Made by a program: the position numbers and the translations under genes
The notes under the pieces: generated by a model
The model's input: only the letters and a program-made list of their open reading frames with translations
Databases searched by the model: none
Told to the model about the DNA's origin: nothing
Shown: piece after piece, positions 51,834-61,414 of the stretch
Position numbering within the stretch: position 1 is the stretch's first letter
Layout: each line of letters opens with the position of its first letter
Assembly: GCF_014764445.1 (NCBI RefSeq)
Contig: NZ_CP061721.1
Span: forward strand, 806,001 to 870,000
Source: Pseudarthrobacter sp. BIM B-2242
GTDB lineage: Bacteria; Actinomycetota; Actinomycetes; Actinomycetales; Micrococcaceae
Reading direction: 5' to 3'
DNA: 64,000 bases

Positions 51834-53302
51834 TCGACCAACCCTTCCGGCAGGTGGGGTGGTTCCCAATCGGGGTGTTCGCTTTGGTAACGCCGGCCGG
51901 CCGGAGATATCCAGCCGGGCGGGTTGTCTTTGCTGGGCTCGGTGGGTGTCCATCCGGTGGTGTGGCGGAGGATGTGGTGACGGCGGCACGGCTGGCCGAG
52001 GTTCGAAACCCCGGTGGTGCCGCCGTTGGCCCAGGCGAGGACGTGGTCGGCTTCGTTGTCCAGGGATTGGTTGGTGCAGCCGGGGAACGGGCATTTGCCG
52101 TCCCTGAGCCTGAGCCATCGGCGTTGCGCTTTGGTGACCGGGTAGCTGGTCCGTCCGATTTCCAGCGGTGCACCGTCACGCGGGTCAATGAGGACCCGGT
52201 GAAAGGACTTGGCGCCGTTGGCAATCAGCTGCCGGGCCATGGACGGCGGGATCGGCCCGTAACCGTCGAGCATGGCCGGCTCCTCCGTGACACCGAGCAG
52301 GGCCATCACCGGGACCATAATCAGCACCTGCGCCTGCGGCGACGGAACACCGCCAAGCAGCTCCATAGGCTCGCTGGCGGCCGGGACGGTATTCGTCTCG
52401 CTGGCGGCCGGGAGGGCAGTGTCACGGACCGGCAGGTCTTCCAGGTCATTGCCGGCACCGCCAGGGACATTGCCAGCCCGGTCAGAGACATTGCCGGCAC
52501 GGTCAGGGACGCTGTCCGCGGCACCGGAATTGACGCCTAGCAGCCAGGTCGCGGCGATATCGGCCCGCAGCTGGGTGAGTGTTTTGTCCTCGTCCGGGCC
52601 CTGCATGGCCCGGGCCGCGGCGGTGGCCCGGTTCCAGATTCCGGACGCGGTATCGGCCGGGAGGTAAGCCGAGAGCCAGGCCATGCCATCCCGGGCCGGA
52701 GCAAACAGCAGCCGCCGGTCGGCCGCAGATGTCGCGTGGCGTTTCTCGATGCCGACCGGGTGGTGGCGTTCCCGCCAGGTCCGGGCCTTGGCCCGGAACC
52801 TGCCGGCCACCATCTCCCCGGCGGGAGCGCCCCGGGCCGGGTTCGGGGCAGCAGGGTCCAGGAAGTGGGCCTCTAACGCCTGCGCACCCTCCGGACTCAG
52901 GCCGTTGGTTTCATCCACCACGATCCGGGCATGCTGCCAGGAAATGGTTCCGGCCTCCAAGGACGATAACGTCAACGGCAGCGCGGTGGTCAGTTCGTGG
53001 GCCTCTGCCAGCAGGTTGGCTGCCGCGGCCTCACTGACCGTCAGCACGCCAGCCAGCTCAGCGACGAGAGCCATCCCGTGGGCGCTCTCCTCCTGCAGGG
53101 TCATGGACGGAGACGCCATGGTCCGGGCCAGCTGAGCGCACCGGGCCGCAGCCCGGACTTTGCGGGCTGCCAGCCTCGCTTCCTCACGGGTGATCTCCAC
53201 CAGCGCGTCCAAACACCCGTCGTATTCCTGACGCAGCAGATCAGCGGCACCGGCCGGAGCCCCAAGAACCTCCGCTGTATCCACCGCCGTGCTGTTGTCC
53301 AT
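51830..53302 (-). CDS. DUF222/HNH endonuclease-domain protein
   Basis: A 490-residue protein of the large actinobacterial DUF222-HNH group: helical DUF222 region (residues about 10-230) and a C-terminal HNH nuclease motif CPFPGCTNQSLDNEADHVLAWANGGTTGVSNLGQPCRRHHILRH (about 405-448) with Cys pair and His/Asn ligands. Between them lies a low-complexity region with three 7-residue repeats (coded by 52447-52509). These genes are multi-copy in Arthrobacter and behave like selfish or mobile elements; activity here is untested. ATG 53302 is preferred over the reading to 53350. Confidence 0.88.
   Translation of the reverse strand: MDNSTAVDTAEVLGAPAGAADLLRQEYDGCLDALVEITREEARLAARKVRAAARCAQLARTMASPSMTLQEESAHGMALVAELAGVLTVSEAAAANLLAEAHELTTALPLTLSSLEAGTISWQHARIVVDETNGLSPEGAQALEAHFLDPAAPNPARGAPAGEMVAGRFRAKARTWRERHHPVGIEKRHATSAADRRLLFAPARDGMAWLSAYLPADTASGIWNRATAAARAMQGPDEDKTLTQLRADIAATWLLGVNSGAADSVPDRAGNVSDRAGNVPGGAGNDLEDLPVRDTALPAASETNTVPAASEPMELLGGVPSPQAQVLIMVPVMALLGVTEEPAMLDGYGPIPPSMARQLIANGAKSFHRVLIDPRDGAPLEIGRTSYPVTKAQRRWLRLRDGKCPFPGCTNQSLDNEADHVLAWANGGTTGVSNLGQPCRRHHILRHTTGWTPTEPSKDNPPGWISPAGRRYQSEHPDWEPPHLPEGLVD
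52447..52509 (-). repeat. three 21-bp tandem repeats inside the HNH gene
   Basis: Units 52447-52467, 52468-52488 and 52489-52509 differ by only a few bases and encode a 7-residue repeat rich in Ala/Gly/Asp (DRAGNV type) in the linker between DUF222 and HNH domains. Copy number may vary between strains. Confidence 0.8.
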
Positions 53303-53407
53303 ACCCACAGCATCCCAGCGTCCACCGTCACCGCGGGCAAGGAAAATCACCTATGTGGATAAGAACCTAGGTGGATAGCCCAGGCCTGAAGGCCACTGAA
53401 CCAAGGG

Positions 53408-54268
53408 TTAGGGGTGGCGGACTCCGGTGCCCGCCAGGACCGCACGGTAGCCTTCCCGAAATGTCGGGTAGGCGAGCTTGAGTCCGGAGCTTCGCAGCAG
53501 CGCGTTGCTGCAGCGTTTGTTGCCGCCCCGCGCCTCACCGGCAGGGCCAACAGGTGGTTCCGGAAACCCCATCTCGGCCGCCAGGAAACGCAGCACCTCG
53601 CCAAGTTCGGCAGGCGAATCATCCACGCCCACGTAAACCGGCGCAGGGTCAACGGCGGTCGACGCCAGATGAACCATGGCGGCGGCCGCATCATCCCGGT
53701 GGATGCGGTTGGTGTAGCGCGGCTCGTCCGGAATCACGGCGGCGCCACTGCGCACCTGGTCGATCAGACGCGTCCGCCCCGGACCGTAGATCCCACCGAG
53801 CCGCAGCACAACAGGCACTGACCCGGTGCCGCGCAACCGCGAAAGCAGGAGGTCCTCCGCTTCCAGGAGGACGCGCCCGGAGAATCCGCCGGGCGCCGCC
53901 GTCGTACTTTCATCAACCCAGCCACCGCCGGCGTCCCCATAGACTGCCGTGGAGGACACAAAAAGGACGCGCCGCGGTGTCACGGCGTCGCGCTCCAGGG
54001 CGTCCAGGACGTGCGCCAGCCCGTCCACATAGGCGGCCCGGTAGGCCGCTTCTGTGGGTGAGTCAGCCGCAACGGCCACGACGACGGCGGTAGTGTCCGC
54101 GGGGACAACCGGCAGGTCCGTAGAACGGAGGTCAGCCGCCACACCTTCTATCGCCGCCGGCAGTTTCGCGGGTGAGCGGCGCCAGCCAACCACCCTGTGC
54201 CCGGCCGCGGCAAAGCGCAGGCCTGCCTCGGAACCCAGATCGCCGCAACCGGCCAGGAGGATGGTCAC
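53408..54268 (-). CDS. NAD-dependent epimerase-like SDR (YeeZ type)
   Basis: A 286-residue extended SDR: N-terminal cofactor motif MTILLAGCGDLGSEAGLRFAAAGHRVVGW, then VLFVSSTAVYGDAGGGWVDE, where the usual YxxxK is not obvious, and RLGGIYGPGR. It belongs to the YeeZ-like NAD-binding group, of unknown substrate. Four bases separate it from the upstream gene on the same strand, so they are an operon. Confidence 0.85.
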   Translation of the reverse strand: MTILLAGCGDLGSEAGLRFAAAGHRVVGWRRSPAKLPAAIEGVAADLRSTDLPVVPADTTAVVVAVAADSPTEAAYRAAYVDGLAHVLDALERDAVTPRRVLFVSSTAVYGDAGGGWVDESTTAAPGGFSGRVLLEAEDLLLSRLRGTGSVPVVLRLGGIYGPGRTRLIDQVRSGAAVIPDEPRYTNRIHRDDAAAAMVHLASTAVDPAPVYVGVDDSPAELGEVLRFLAAEMGFPEPPVGPAGEARGGNKRCSNALLRSSGLKLAYPTFREGYRAVLAGTGVRHP

Positions 54269-54272
54269 GCGG

Positions 54273-55199
54273 TCAGCCGGCGAGAACCGACGGCGTCGGA
54301 ACCGGGAAGAAGACGCGGGGATCCTGCAGGAGCGCCGGGTAGTCGAACGCGGACCGGTCGATCACCTCGGTGACGCTGAAGGTCCGGCCGAAGCGGCCAT
54401 CATCGAGCGTGATGGGCCGGCCCAGGACCTGCCCAACAGCGAACTTCCGGCCGTCCTCGAACGAGACGGCGACGGTGGTTTTGCCCGGAAGGGTGGCGAA
54501 GGCCTGCTCCTGGGCCTGGCGTTTCCGCGTTGGTTTCTTGACGAGCTGCTTGGGCGCCAGTTTGCGGGGCTGCTTGGACGGGCGGCGGGACCCGTCGTCA
54601 ACATAGACGGGGGAGTAGCCGTCCGCATCGGGCGTGGCCGCAAGCGCAGAGCGGCGGACCGGCGGGAGTGCCACGGTGTCCAGGGTCTGCGGGTCGACGT
54701 CGGCGTGCGGGTCGCGGAGGATCCACAGGAAGTCGTCCTCGGGTTCTTCCGGATAGAACTCGTGTTTTGGCTCAGGCCAGATGTAGTCCAGGTCGAGGTC
54801 GGCGTCCGGGAATACCGTCTTATAGAACTTCGGTTCCTTGCGGAGCAGCTTCGCGCGGTGGCTCAGGTGGAAGTCGGGGTTCCCCAGCCACTCCGGCATG
54901 GGAATCCTGGCCGCATAGTCAGGGTGCGCAGCCTGGGGCGCAAACTCGGTGATGTTGGCGCGCGTGTTGTCCGCGTGGCCGCGGCCGGTCCATTCGTCCA
55001 CCATGGCCAGGCCGTACAGGGTCAGTGCCGGGACGTGGCCCATCCACATGCGGACGGCGGGGTGGGTCTGCCAGCCGTATTCGGGAATCACCAGGGCCCG
55101 CAGGGTCTGCAGCGCCTCGACACGCTGCTTGCCAAGCCTGGCGGTGTCCAGTGCTGCGGCGCTCTGCCGGAAATCGGGATACGGAAGGAAGGTTTGCAT
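54273..55199 (-). CDS. MSMEG_6728-type protein, DenV-like N-terminus
   Basis: A 308-residue protein. Residues 1-150 start MQTFLPYPDFRQSAAALDTARLGKQRVEALQTLRAL and belong to the superfamily of T4 endonuclease V (pyrimidine-dimer glycosylase); the T4 enzyme acts through Thr2, and here residue 2 is Gln and residue 3 Thr, so activity is uncertain. The C-terminal part has a Lys/Arg-rich linker and a small beta domain (TVAVSFEDGRKFAVGQVLGRPITLDDGRFG). ATG 55199 is preceded by GGAAGGAAGG-like sequence on the transcribed strand's upstream side only weakly. DNA repair is possible but unproven. Confidence 0.8.
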   Translation of the reverse strand: MQTFLPYPDFRQSAAALDTARLGKQRVEALQTLRALVIPEYGWQTHPAVRMWMGHVPALTLYGLAMVDEWTGRGHADNTRANITEFAPQAAHPDYAARIPMPEWLGNPDFHLSHRAKLLRKEPKFYKTVFPDADLDLDYIWPEPKHEFYPEEPEDDFLWILRDPHADVDPQTLDTVALPPVRRSALAATPDADGYSPVYVDDGSRRPSKQPRKLAPKQLVKKPTRKRQAQEQAFATLPGKTTVAVSFEDGRKFAVGQVLGRPITLDDGRFGRTFSVTEVIDRSAFDYPALLQDPRVFFPVPTPSVLAG

Positions 55200-55379
55200 A
55201 CTTTCAGTCTGACGGCACGCGGCGGATGTGCCAATTGCAGTGCCCGCCGCCACACGGCGCTGCCACACGCCACCGCATCAGCGTATGCCCAAAGTGTTCA
55301 CATAGTGGACCGATGCATACAGCGCATGCCGCCAACCACTAAGATCACCGAAACGCCCCACCGTCCCGGAAGCCCTCCC

Positions 55380-55970
55380 ATGACAATTTCTCCTGAAAAG
55401 ACCGCCGGCTCCTCAGAGCATTTCATGCCCAAGTTCGGGCAAATGCTCAGCCCGGAGGCAAAGGGCATCCTGGTCCTTGATGAATTTACCCTTGATCCCG
55501 CCGAAGCGCGGAAAGAGCAGCATGGCTTCCGCGCCGCCATGGCCTCGGTTGCCCTGACCCTCCGGCGCATCGTCGCGCTGCGGGTTGTTATTGCACTTGT
55601 GGCCATTGGCAACCTGCCCTTGTTCCTGCTGAACAGCGGCTGGTGGATTTATGCCGTTTCGCTGGTGCTGGTGATTGCCGTCCACCTGGCCGTTTCCTGG
55701 CTCAACAAGCACGAACCCAAGGTGCGCCAGCGCCAGATGCTGGAGCTCCACCTGCACCGCGAGCGGAGCGCGAATTACCGCAAAGTCCGCGACGCCGTGA
55801 AGTACATGATCGACGCCCCCGGCCGCATGAACGAGCACCTTTACCTCGAACTGCTCGCAGCCAAGCGCGTGGCGCTGAACGTCGCCCACGGTACCGTAGC
55901 GCTGCTGGACACCAGCGACGCCAAAGCCTGGAAGGTGCGCATTGTCCGGGAGATCCCAGCCATCGCGTAG
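55380..55970 (+). CDS. hypothetical two-segment membrane protein
   Basis: A 196-residue protein: a polar N-terminus of about 55 residues, two adjacent hydrophobic helices (VALRVVIALVAIGNLPLFLL and WWIYAVSLVLVIAVHLAVSWL, about residues 62-105) and a positively charged helical C-terminal domain. No family recognised. Translation starts at ATG 55380; in-frame sequence back to 54054 runs antisense to the DenV-like gene and is rejected. Closed by a very strong hairpin shared with the convergent rpf gene. Confidence 0.75.
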   Translation: MTISPEKTAGSSEHFMPKFGQMLSPEAKGILVLDEFTLDPAEARKEQHGFRAAMASVALTLRRIVALRVVIALVAIGNLPLFLLNSGWWIYAVSLVLVIAVHLAVSWLNKHEPKVRQRQMLELHLHRERSANYRKVRDAVKYMIDAPGRMNEHLYLELLAAKRVALNVAHGTVALLDTSDAKAWKVRIVREIPAIA

Positions 55971-56008
55971 CCATTGAGGCATCCGCTGATCGGCAGCGGA
56001 AAGACTTA

Positions 56009-56062
56009 GAAACAACGACGCCGGAACTCCCCTTGGGCGGGGAGCTCCGGCGTCGTTGTTTC
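56009..56062. terminator. bidirectional terminator, 24-bp stem
   Basis: Inverted repeat 56009-56032 with 56039-56062, one mismatch in 24 bp, 6-base loop; both arms end in GAAAC/GTTTC. Lies between the convergent membrane-protein gene and rpf gene. Confidence 0.9.
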
Positions 56063-56121
56063 GTGCTTTGCGTGTCCCCGGCGCAAGGGGGAAGGGGAAA
56101 ATGCCCGGGAACGTCCGACCG

Positions 56122-56928
<807 letters not shown>

Positions 56929-57064
56929 TCAGTCGCCCGCGTGGCGGGCTTGTGTTTCACGCTAGGACATCGGGGCGCCGTTATCAAACCGAGATCTCTC
57001 TGTTTCATGGTGCAGGCCGATGTTCCGAAGCCGGCGGGGGCCATTCGGGGACTATCCTGACCGA

Positions 57065-58117
57065 ATGGATATTTTTGCCGACGGCTCTGCCGCGCCTGAA
57101 ACTGAAACAGCGGAAGACCTGCCGGAGGCGGAAGTTGCGCGGATCCTCCCATTGGCCGAACTGCACCTGCATATCGAGGGCACGCTGCAGCCCGAGTTGA
57201 TCTTTGAACTGGCTGAGCGCAACGGCCTGACCCTCCCATACGCCGGCCTGGAGGAGTTGCGGGGACTCTACGAGTTCAGCGATCTGCAGTCGTTCCTGGA
57301 CCTGTACTACGCCAACATGGCGGTGCTGCAGACAGAACAGGACTTTGCCGACATGACCCGCGCGTACCTAACCAGGGCGGCGGCCGCCGGAGTGCGGCAT
57401 GCAGAAATCATGATGGACCCCCAGGCTCACATCGCCCGCGGCATCAGTCTGGAAACCTGCGTCAACGGGGTGGCCTCGGCGCTGGCGACCTCGGTGGAAG
57501 ACTTCGGCATCTCAACCCTGCTGATTGCGGCGTTCCTGCGCGACCTGTCGGAGGAATCGGCGCTGGAGGTCCTGGACGGACTGCTTGCCATGAATGCTCC
57601 CATCGCTGCCATTGGCCTGGACTCGGCTGAGGTGGGCAACCCGCCGGCCAAGTTCGAGCGGCTGTTTGCCAAGGCCCGCGAAGCGGGCCTGCGTCTGACC
57701 GCCCATGCGGGCGAGGAGGGTCCGGCGTCGTACATTATCGAAGCGCTGGACGTCCTGGGGGTGGAGCGCATTGACCACGGCATCCGCTGCATGGAAGATC
57801 AGGATCTCGTGGAACGCCTCGTGGACGAGCGGATTCCGCTGACTGTCTGCCCGCTGTCCAATGTCCGGCTCCGCGCGGTGGATACGCTGGCGGACCACCC
57901 CTTGCCGGCAATGCTCGCCGCCGGGCTTAATGTCTCCGTGAACTCGGACGATCCTGCCTATTTCGGCGGCTACGTGGATGACAACTTTGCGCAGCTGCAG
58001 GCGGTGTTTGAGCTCTCCGAGTTCGACAGGTCCAGGCTCGCAGCCAACTCCATCCACTCGTCGTTCGCTTCGGAGGAACGGAAAGCCGAGCTCCTGGACG
58101 AGCTGAACGGCGGCTAG
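57065..58117 (+). CDS. adenine/adenosine deaminase
   Basis: A 350-residue amidohydrolase with zinc motif ELHLHIEGTLQPELIFELA (near 33), catalytic HAGEEGPASYIIEALD (near 213), RIDHGIRCMED and NSDDPAYFGGYVDDNF (near 293). HLHIEGTL and SDDPAYFGGY are the form seen in eukaryotic-type adenine deaminases, while adenosine deaminases usually have HxHLDG and NTDDP; adenine is therefore the better guess. It would deaminate the base or nucleoside in purine salvage. The 20-residue acidic lead (to residue 25) precedes the barrel. ATG 57065 is chosen; no strong ribosome site is seen. Confidence 0.88.
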   Translation: MDIFADGSAAPETETAEDLPEAEVARILPLAELHLHIEGTLQPELIFELAERNGLTLPYAGLEELRGLYEFSDLQSFLDLYYANMAVLQTEQDFADMTRAYLTRAAAAGVRHAEIMMDPQAHIARGISLETCVNGVASALATSVEDFGISTLLIAAFLRDLSEESALEVLDGLLAMNAPIAAIGLDSAEVGNPPAKFERLFAKAREAGLRLTAHAGEEGPASYIIEALDVLGVERIDHGIRCMEDQDLVERLVDERIPLTVCPLSNVRLRAVDTLADHPLPAMLAAGLNVSVNSDDPAYFGGYVDDNFAQLQAVFELSEFDRSRLAANSIHSSFASEERKAELLDELNGG

Positions 58118-58357
58118 CTCCGGGGCGCAGGGCTCGCTACACTTGGGCCCATGCGCGTCCGGGAAGTGTCCAGCGGTACCCCCGGGAAAGCGTTTGAGGG
58201 TTGAGAAAACAGCCCCGTACCCGAGACTCATGCCTCAGTTCCGCTGTAATCCGCGTCATAGTCGGTCACGACACGCAGAGTTAACCATTTCAAGTCGTGC
58301 GATTTAACAGGCTGTTGGCAAAATGCCTAGAGACAGATCGCTTTACTAAGGGGAATC

Positions 58358-59254
58358 ATGGCCAAGTCCACCGCAGAGAACACCTACCTTCGACTCAAGA
58401 CCGTACTGAATGTCCTGACGGAGGGCACGTGGACAGGCGAGGCAAGAAACGCCGGCGAGGTGCTGGCGGAAGCCACTGCCCGCGTTCCGTTCAGCGACCA
58501 CGAGGCTGTGCTGCTTAGCGGCGGCATTCCTCGCGGGCACAAGACGCTGACCTCGGCCACGGCCAAGCTGGTCCGGGCCGGCTGGCTGGTTAAGGGCCGC
58601 TCGGGCTGGACCATCACCGAGGACGGCATGCGCGCCACGGTCGCCTTCCCGGACACGGAGTCTTTCGCCACAGCGCTCGACGCCGGAACTCCCGTCCCGG
58701 CCGACACGCCGCTTCCGTCGGCTCCCGCTGTGAAAACGGCTCCCGCAAAGGTGGCCGCGGCCAGCGTGAAGAAGGCCCCCGCGAAGAAGGCGCCGGCCAA
58801 GAAGGCCGCCGAGGCCGTGGGCAAGGCCGCCAAGCTGATCGAGGACGCCGTGGAGCCGGTGGTCAAGGCCGTCCGTACACGAAAGGCCGCCGCCCCGAAG
58901 GACACCGCTGCAGCTGTGGCCGAGCCCCTGGAAGGGCCGGACGAGGAAACGTTCCCGCAGCCCGAGGCAGTGGCTCTGGCTGGCGACTTCAATACGTTCC
59001 TGGGTGCGCCGGAGAACTGGGCGCCGCAGTACGACGAGTCGCAGATGGACTTCGACTTCGGTTCGCAGGTCTGGGTCAAGAGCACCGAGCTGCCCGCAGG
59101 CTTCTACACGTTCAAGATTGCGCTGAACCGGTCCTGGGACGAGAACTACGGCGCGTTCGGCACGTTCGATGGCCCCAACCACGAACTGCACCACGACGGC
59201 GGCACCGTCACCATCCGCTACGACCACCGCACACGGGACATCACCATCAACTGA
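58358..59254 (+). CDS. winged-helix/X25-domain protein of unknown function
   Basis: A 298-residue three-part protein. Residues about 8-95 form a winged helix like those at the N-terminus of Mrr-type proteins (AGEVLAEATARVPFSDHEAVLLSGGIPRGHKTLTSATAKLVRAGWLVKGRSGWTITEDGMRA). A Lys/Ala/Pro-rich linker (about 115-190) resembles histone-H1-like tails. The end (about 205-298: LAGDFNTFLGAPENWAPQYD and LPAGFYTFKIALNRSWDENYG) is an X25 domain, otherwise known from pullulanases and thought to bind glucan. No secretion signal is present. ATG 58358 follows AAGGGGAATC. The combination is unusual; a glycogen- or nucleoid-associated role is guesswork. Confidence 0.8.
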   Translation: MAKSTAENTYLRLKTVLNVLTEGTWTGEARNAGEVLAEATARVPFSDHEAVLLSGGIPRGHKTLTSATAKLVRAGWLVKGRSGWTITEDGMRATVAFPDTESFATALDAGTPVPADTPLPSAPAVKTAPAKVAAASVKKAPAKKAPAKKAAEAVGKAAKLIEDAVEPVVKAVRTRKAAAPKDTAAAVAEPLEGPDEETFPQPEAVALAGDFNTFLGAPENWAPQYDESQMDFDFGSQVWVKSTELPAGFYTFKIALNRSWDENYGAFGTFDGPNHELHHDGGTVTIRYDHRTRDITIN

Positions 59255-59291
59255 CCGCGGCATCTCTGGACAAAGCCTCCGGAGTGAAGCA

Positions 59292-59326
59292 GTGTGGGAA
59301 CCGGCCGTAATGGCTGGTTCCCACAC
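59292..59326 (+). terminator. hairpin between X25 gene and yceI
   Basis: 15-bp stem (59292-59306 with 59312-59326) with one G-U pair and a 5-base loop, 38 bp after the stop. No T-run. Confidence 0.75.
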
Positions 59327-59353
59327 CTGTTTCCGAGCACAAGGAGATGCAAA

Positions 59354-59899
59354 GTGACCCTTCCCTCAGGCCTGACACCAGGCATTTGGCTCCTCGACAT
59401 GTCCCACAGCGAGATCGGCTTCACGGTCCGCCACGCAGGCATCAGCAAAGTCCGCGGACGCTTCACCGACGCCTCAGCCGAAGCCCGCGTGGGCGGGTCC
59501 CTCGCCGACGCGTCACTGCACGCCACGGTCAAAACGGCGAGCTTCGAATCCGGTGACGCCAACCGCGACGCGCATGTGAAGGGCCCGGACTTCTTCGACG
59601 TGGAGGAATTCCCGGAGATGACCTTCCGTGCCACCGGGGTGGAGGGCGACGGCGAGGATTACACACTCACCGGTGACCTCACCATCCGGGGCATCAGCAA
59701 GCCCGTGGAGCTGGAAGTTGAATTCACCGGGGTGGCCGTTGACCCGTTCGGTGCCACCCGCGCGGGATTCTCCGCTGAGTGCGAGATCAGCCGCAAGGAA
59801 TTCGGGCTGACCTGGAACGCTGCGCTGGAAGCCGGCGGGCTGCTGGTCAGCGACAAGGTCAAGATCAACGTTGAAGCTGCGCTGGTCAAGCAGGCCTGA
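59354..59899 (+). CDS. YceI-family lipid-binding protein
   Basis: A 181-residue lipocalin-like beta-barrel: GIWLLDMSHSEIGFTVRHAGISKVRGRF, ANRDAHVKGPDFFDVEEFPEMTFRAT and GDLTIRGISKPVELEVEFTG are the family markers. Binds polyprenoids or other long isoprenoids. No signal peptide, so cytoplasmic, as is usual in actinobacteria. GTG 59354 follows AAGGAG at 59341-59346. Five bases separate it from the acylphosphatase gene. Confidence 0.93.
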   Translation: MTLPSGLTPGIWLLDMSHSEIGFTVRHAGISKVRGRFTDASAEARVGGSLADASLHATVKTASFESGDANRDAHVKGPDFFDVEEFPEMTFRATGVEGDGEDYTLTGDLTIRGISKPVELEVEFTGVAVDPFGATRAGFSAECEISRKEFGLTWNAALEAGGLLVSDKVKINVEAALVKQA

Positions 59900-59904
59900 G
59901 TGCC

Positions 59905-60201
59905 ATGACAAATGACGGGCCCCGGCGGGGCGACATCCGGCTCTCTGCCCGCGTCTTCGGCGTGGTGCAGGGGGTCGGATTCCGTTTTTGGACCATGGGC
60001 AAAGCGGACGAGCTCGCCCTCAAGGGTGTTGTGAAGAACCTCGGGGACGGTTCGGTGTCCGTTGTTGCTGAAGGCCCGGAGGAGCAGGTGCGCCAACTCC
60101 TGGACTGGCTGAGGTCGGACAACGCACCCGGCCGGGTGGAACGCGTTGAAGAGTCCATTTCTGAAGCCGAGGGTTCCTTCCGGGACTTCAGGGCCCGCTG
60201 A
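59905..60201 (+). CDS. acyP: acylphosphatase
   Basis: A 98-residue enzyme with catalytic Arg27 in VFGVVQGVGFRFWTM and Asn45 in VVKNLGDGSVSVVAEG. Hydrolyses carboxyl-phosphate bonds such as acetyl phosphate. Starts 5 bases after the yceI stop, so cotranscribed. The 3' end overlaps the convergent MFS gene by 14 bases. Confidence 0.95.
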   Translation: MTNDGPRRGDIRLSARVFGVVQGVGFRFWTMGKADELALKGVVKNLGDGSVSVVAEGPEEQVRQLLDWLRSDNAPGRVERVEESISEAEGSFRDFRAR

Positions 60202-61405
60202 CGGGAACTTCGGAGCGCCGCTCCTCCCGGCCAGGCGGGTACGCATGCCGCCGGCCGGCCATGATGAGCACAAGTGCCACGACGGCGGGAAGGGCCGCTG
60301 CGACAGGGATCAGGGCGGGCCCGGCGAACGTCAGGGCCGCGGCACCGAACATCGCGCCGATGGTGATTCCTACCTGGATGGTCAGGACCGTCAGGCCGTT
60401 GGCGGCGTCCCGGTACTCACCGCCGGCCCGGAGGATGGCGGACTGGTTATAGATGCCCATGGCGCCGATGCCTGTGCCCCACACGAACATCAGGACCAGG
60501 GCGGCGGGCAGGTCGAGGCCGCCGGCAAGATTGCCCACCAGCGGAAGCAGCAGCAGGGATGCCACAACGCCCGCAACGGTGATGAGGTGCCACCGCCGCG
60601 GCCTGGAGTCCACTGTGACTCCGGCGATCCAGATGCCCACCAGGCCTGCCACACCAAGGACACTGATGGACAGGGGAATGCTGAAGTCGGGCAGCCGGAC
60701 CTCACGCAGGAACGGGGCAATGTAGGTGAACAGGGCGAAGTGGGCCATCAGCATCAATGGCCAGCCAACGGCAACGGTTTTGACACCAGGCTGGGCGATG
60801 GCCTTGCGGAGCGAAGGGTGCGGCGTGTCGGGGATGCGGCGCACCGGGGGAAGCAGCCACACGGCAAGGATGGCCAGCAGCACGCCGGAGGCGGCCAGGA
60901 CCAGGAACGCTGCGCGCCAGCCGAGGAGGTTGCCCAGGGCAGTACCCACCGGGGCGCCGATGGCCAGTCCCAGGCTGTTGCCGCTGAAAACAATCGCCAG
61001 TGCCTTGCCCACCTTGTGGGCGGGAACGATCCGGGCCACGAATGGAGCCATGGCGGACCACAGCAGGCCGTGCGCGATGCCGCCCACAACGCGTGAACCC
61101 ATGGCGGCACCGAAGTCGGAGACTATGGCCACCAAGGCGTTGCTTGCCGCGAAGGTCAGGATCAGGGCGATGAGCAGGAAGTGCCGCGGGATCCGGGCCA
61201 AGGCCATGGACAGCGGGATGACGGTCACTACGATGATGGCCGCGTAGCCTGCCGTCAGGTACCCGGCCGTCGCTTCGGAGACCTTGAAGTCGGCGCTGAT
61301 CCGGGGCAGCAAACCGGAGGGCAGAAGTTCGGTGGTGATGGCGGTAAAGCCGATGGCGGCAAGGACGATCAGGGCGCCAACAGGCATTTTACTCTGGGAT
61401 GTCAC
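60188..61405 (-). CDS. MFS transporter, DHA1/AraJ-like
   Basis: A 405-residue, 12-segment exporter: VLAAIGFTAITTELLPSGLLPRISADFKVSEATAGYLTAGYAAIIVV in segments 1-2, PRHFLLIALILTFAASNALVA, FSGNSLGLAIGAPVGTALGNLLGWRAAF (motif C). Similar in type to the MFS protein at 16.3 kb but clearly a different paralog. GTG 61405 is taken as start; ATG 61387 (MPVGALIV) is equally possible. Ten bases from the helicase gene on the same strand, so probably cotranscribed with it. Confidence 0.88.
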   Translation of the reverse strand: MTSQSKMPVGALIVLAAIGFTAITTELLPSGLLPRISADFKVSEATAGYLTAGYAAIIVVTVIPLSMALARIPRHFLLIALILTFAASNALVAIVSDFGAAMGSRVVGGIAHGLLWSAMAPFVARIVPAHKVGKALAIVFSGNSLGLAIGAPVGTALGNLLGWRAAFLVLAASGVLLAILAVWLLPPVRRIPDTPHPSLRKAIAQPGVKTVAVGWPLMLMAHFALFTYIAPFLREVRLPDFSIPLSISVLGVAGLVGIWIAGVTVDSRPRRWHLITVAGVVASLLLLPLVGNLAGGLDLPAALVLMFVWGTGIGAMGIYNQSAILRAGGEYRDAANGLTVLTIQVGITIGAMFGAAALTFAGPALIPVAAALPAVVALVLIMAGRRHAYPPGREERRSEVPVSGP

Positions 61406-61414
61406 CCCACGAAC

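Noticed and set aside
58118..58357. Possible tRNA or small RNA in the 240-bp gap before the X25 gene
   Set aside because: No cloverleaf, no GTTCRA-type T-loop and no strong promoter-hairpin combination was found.
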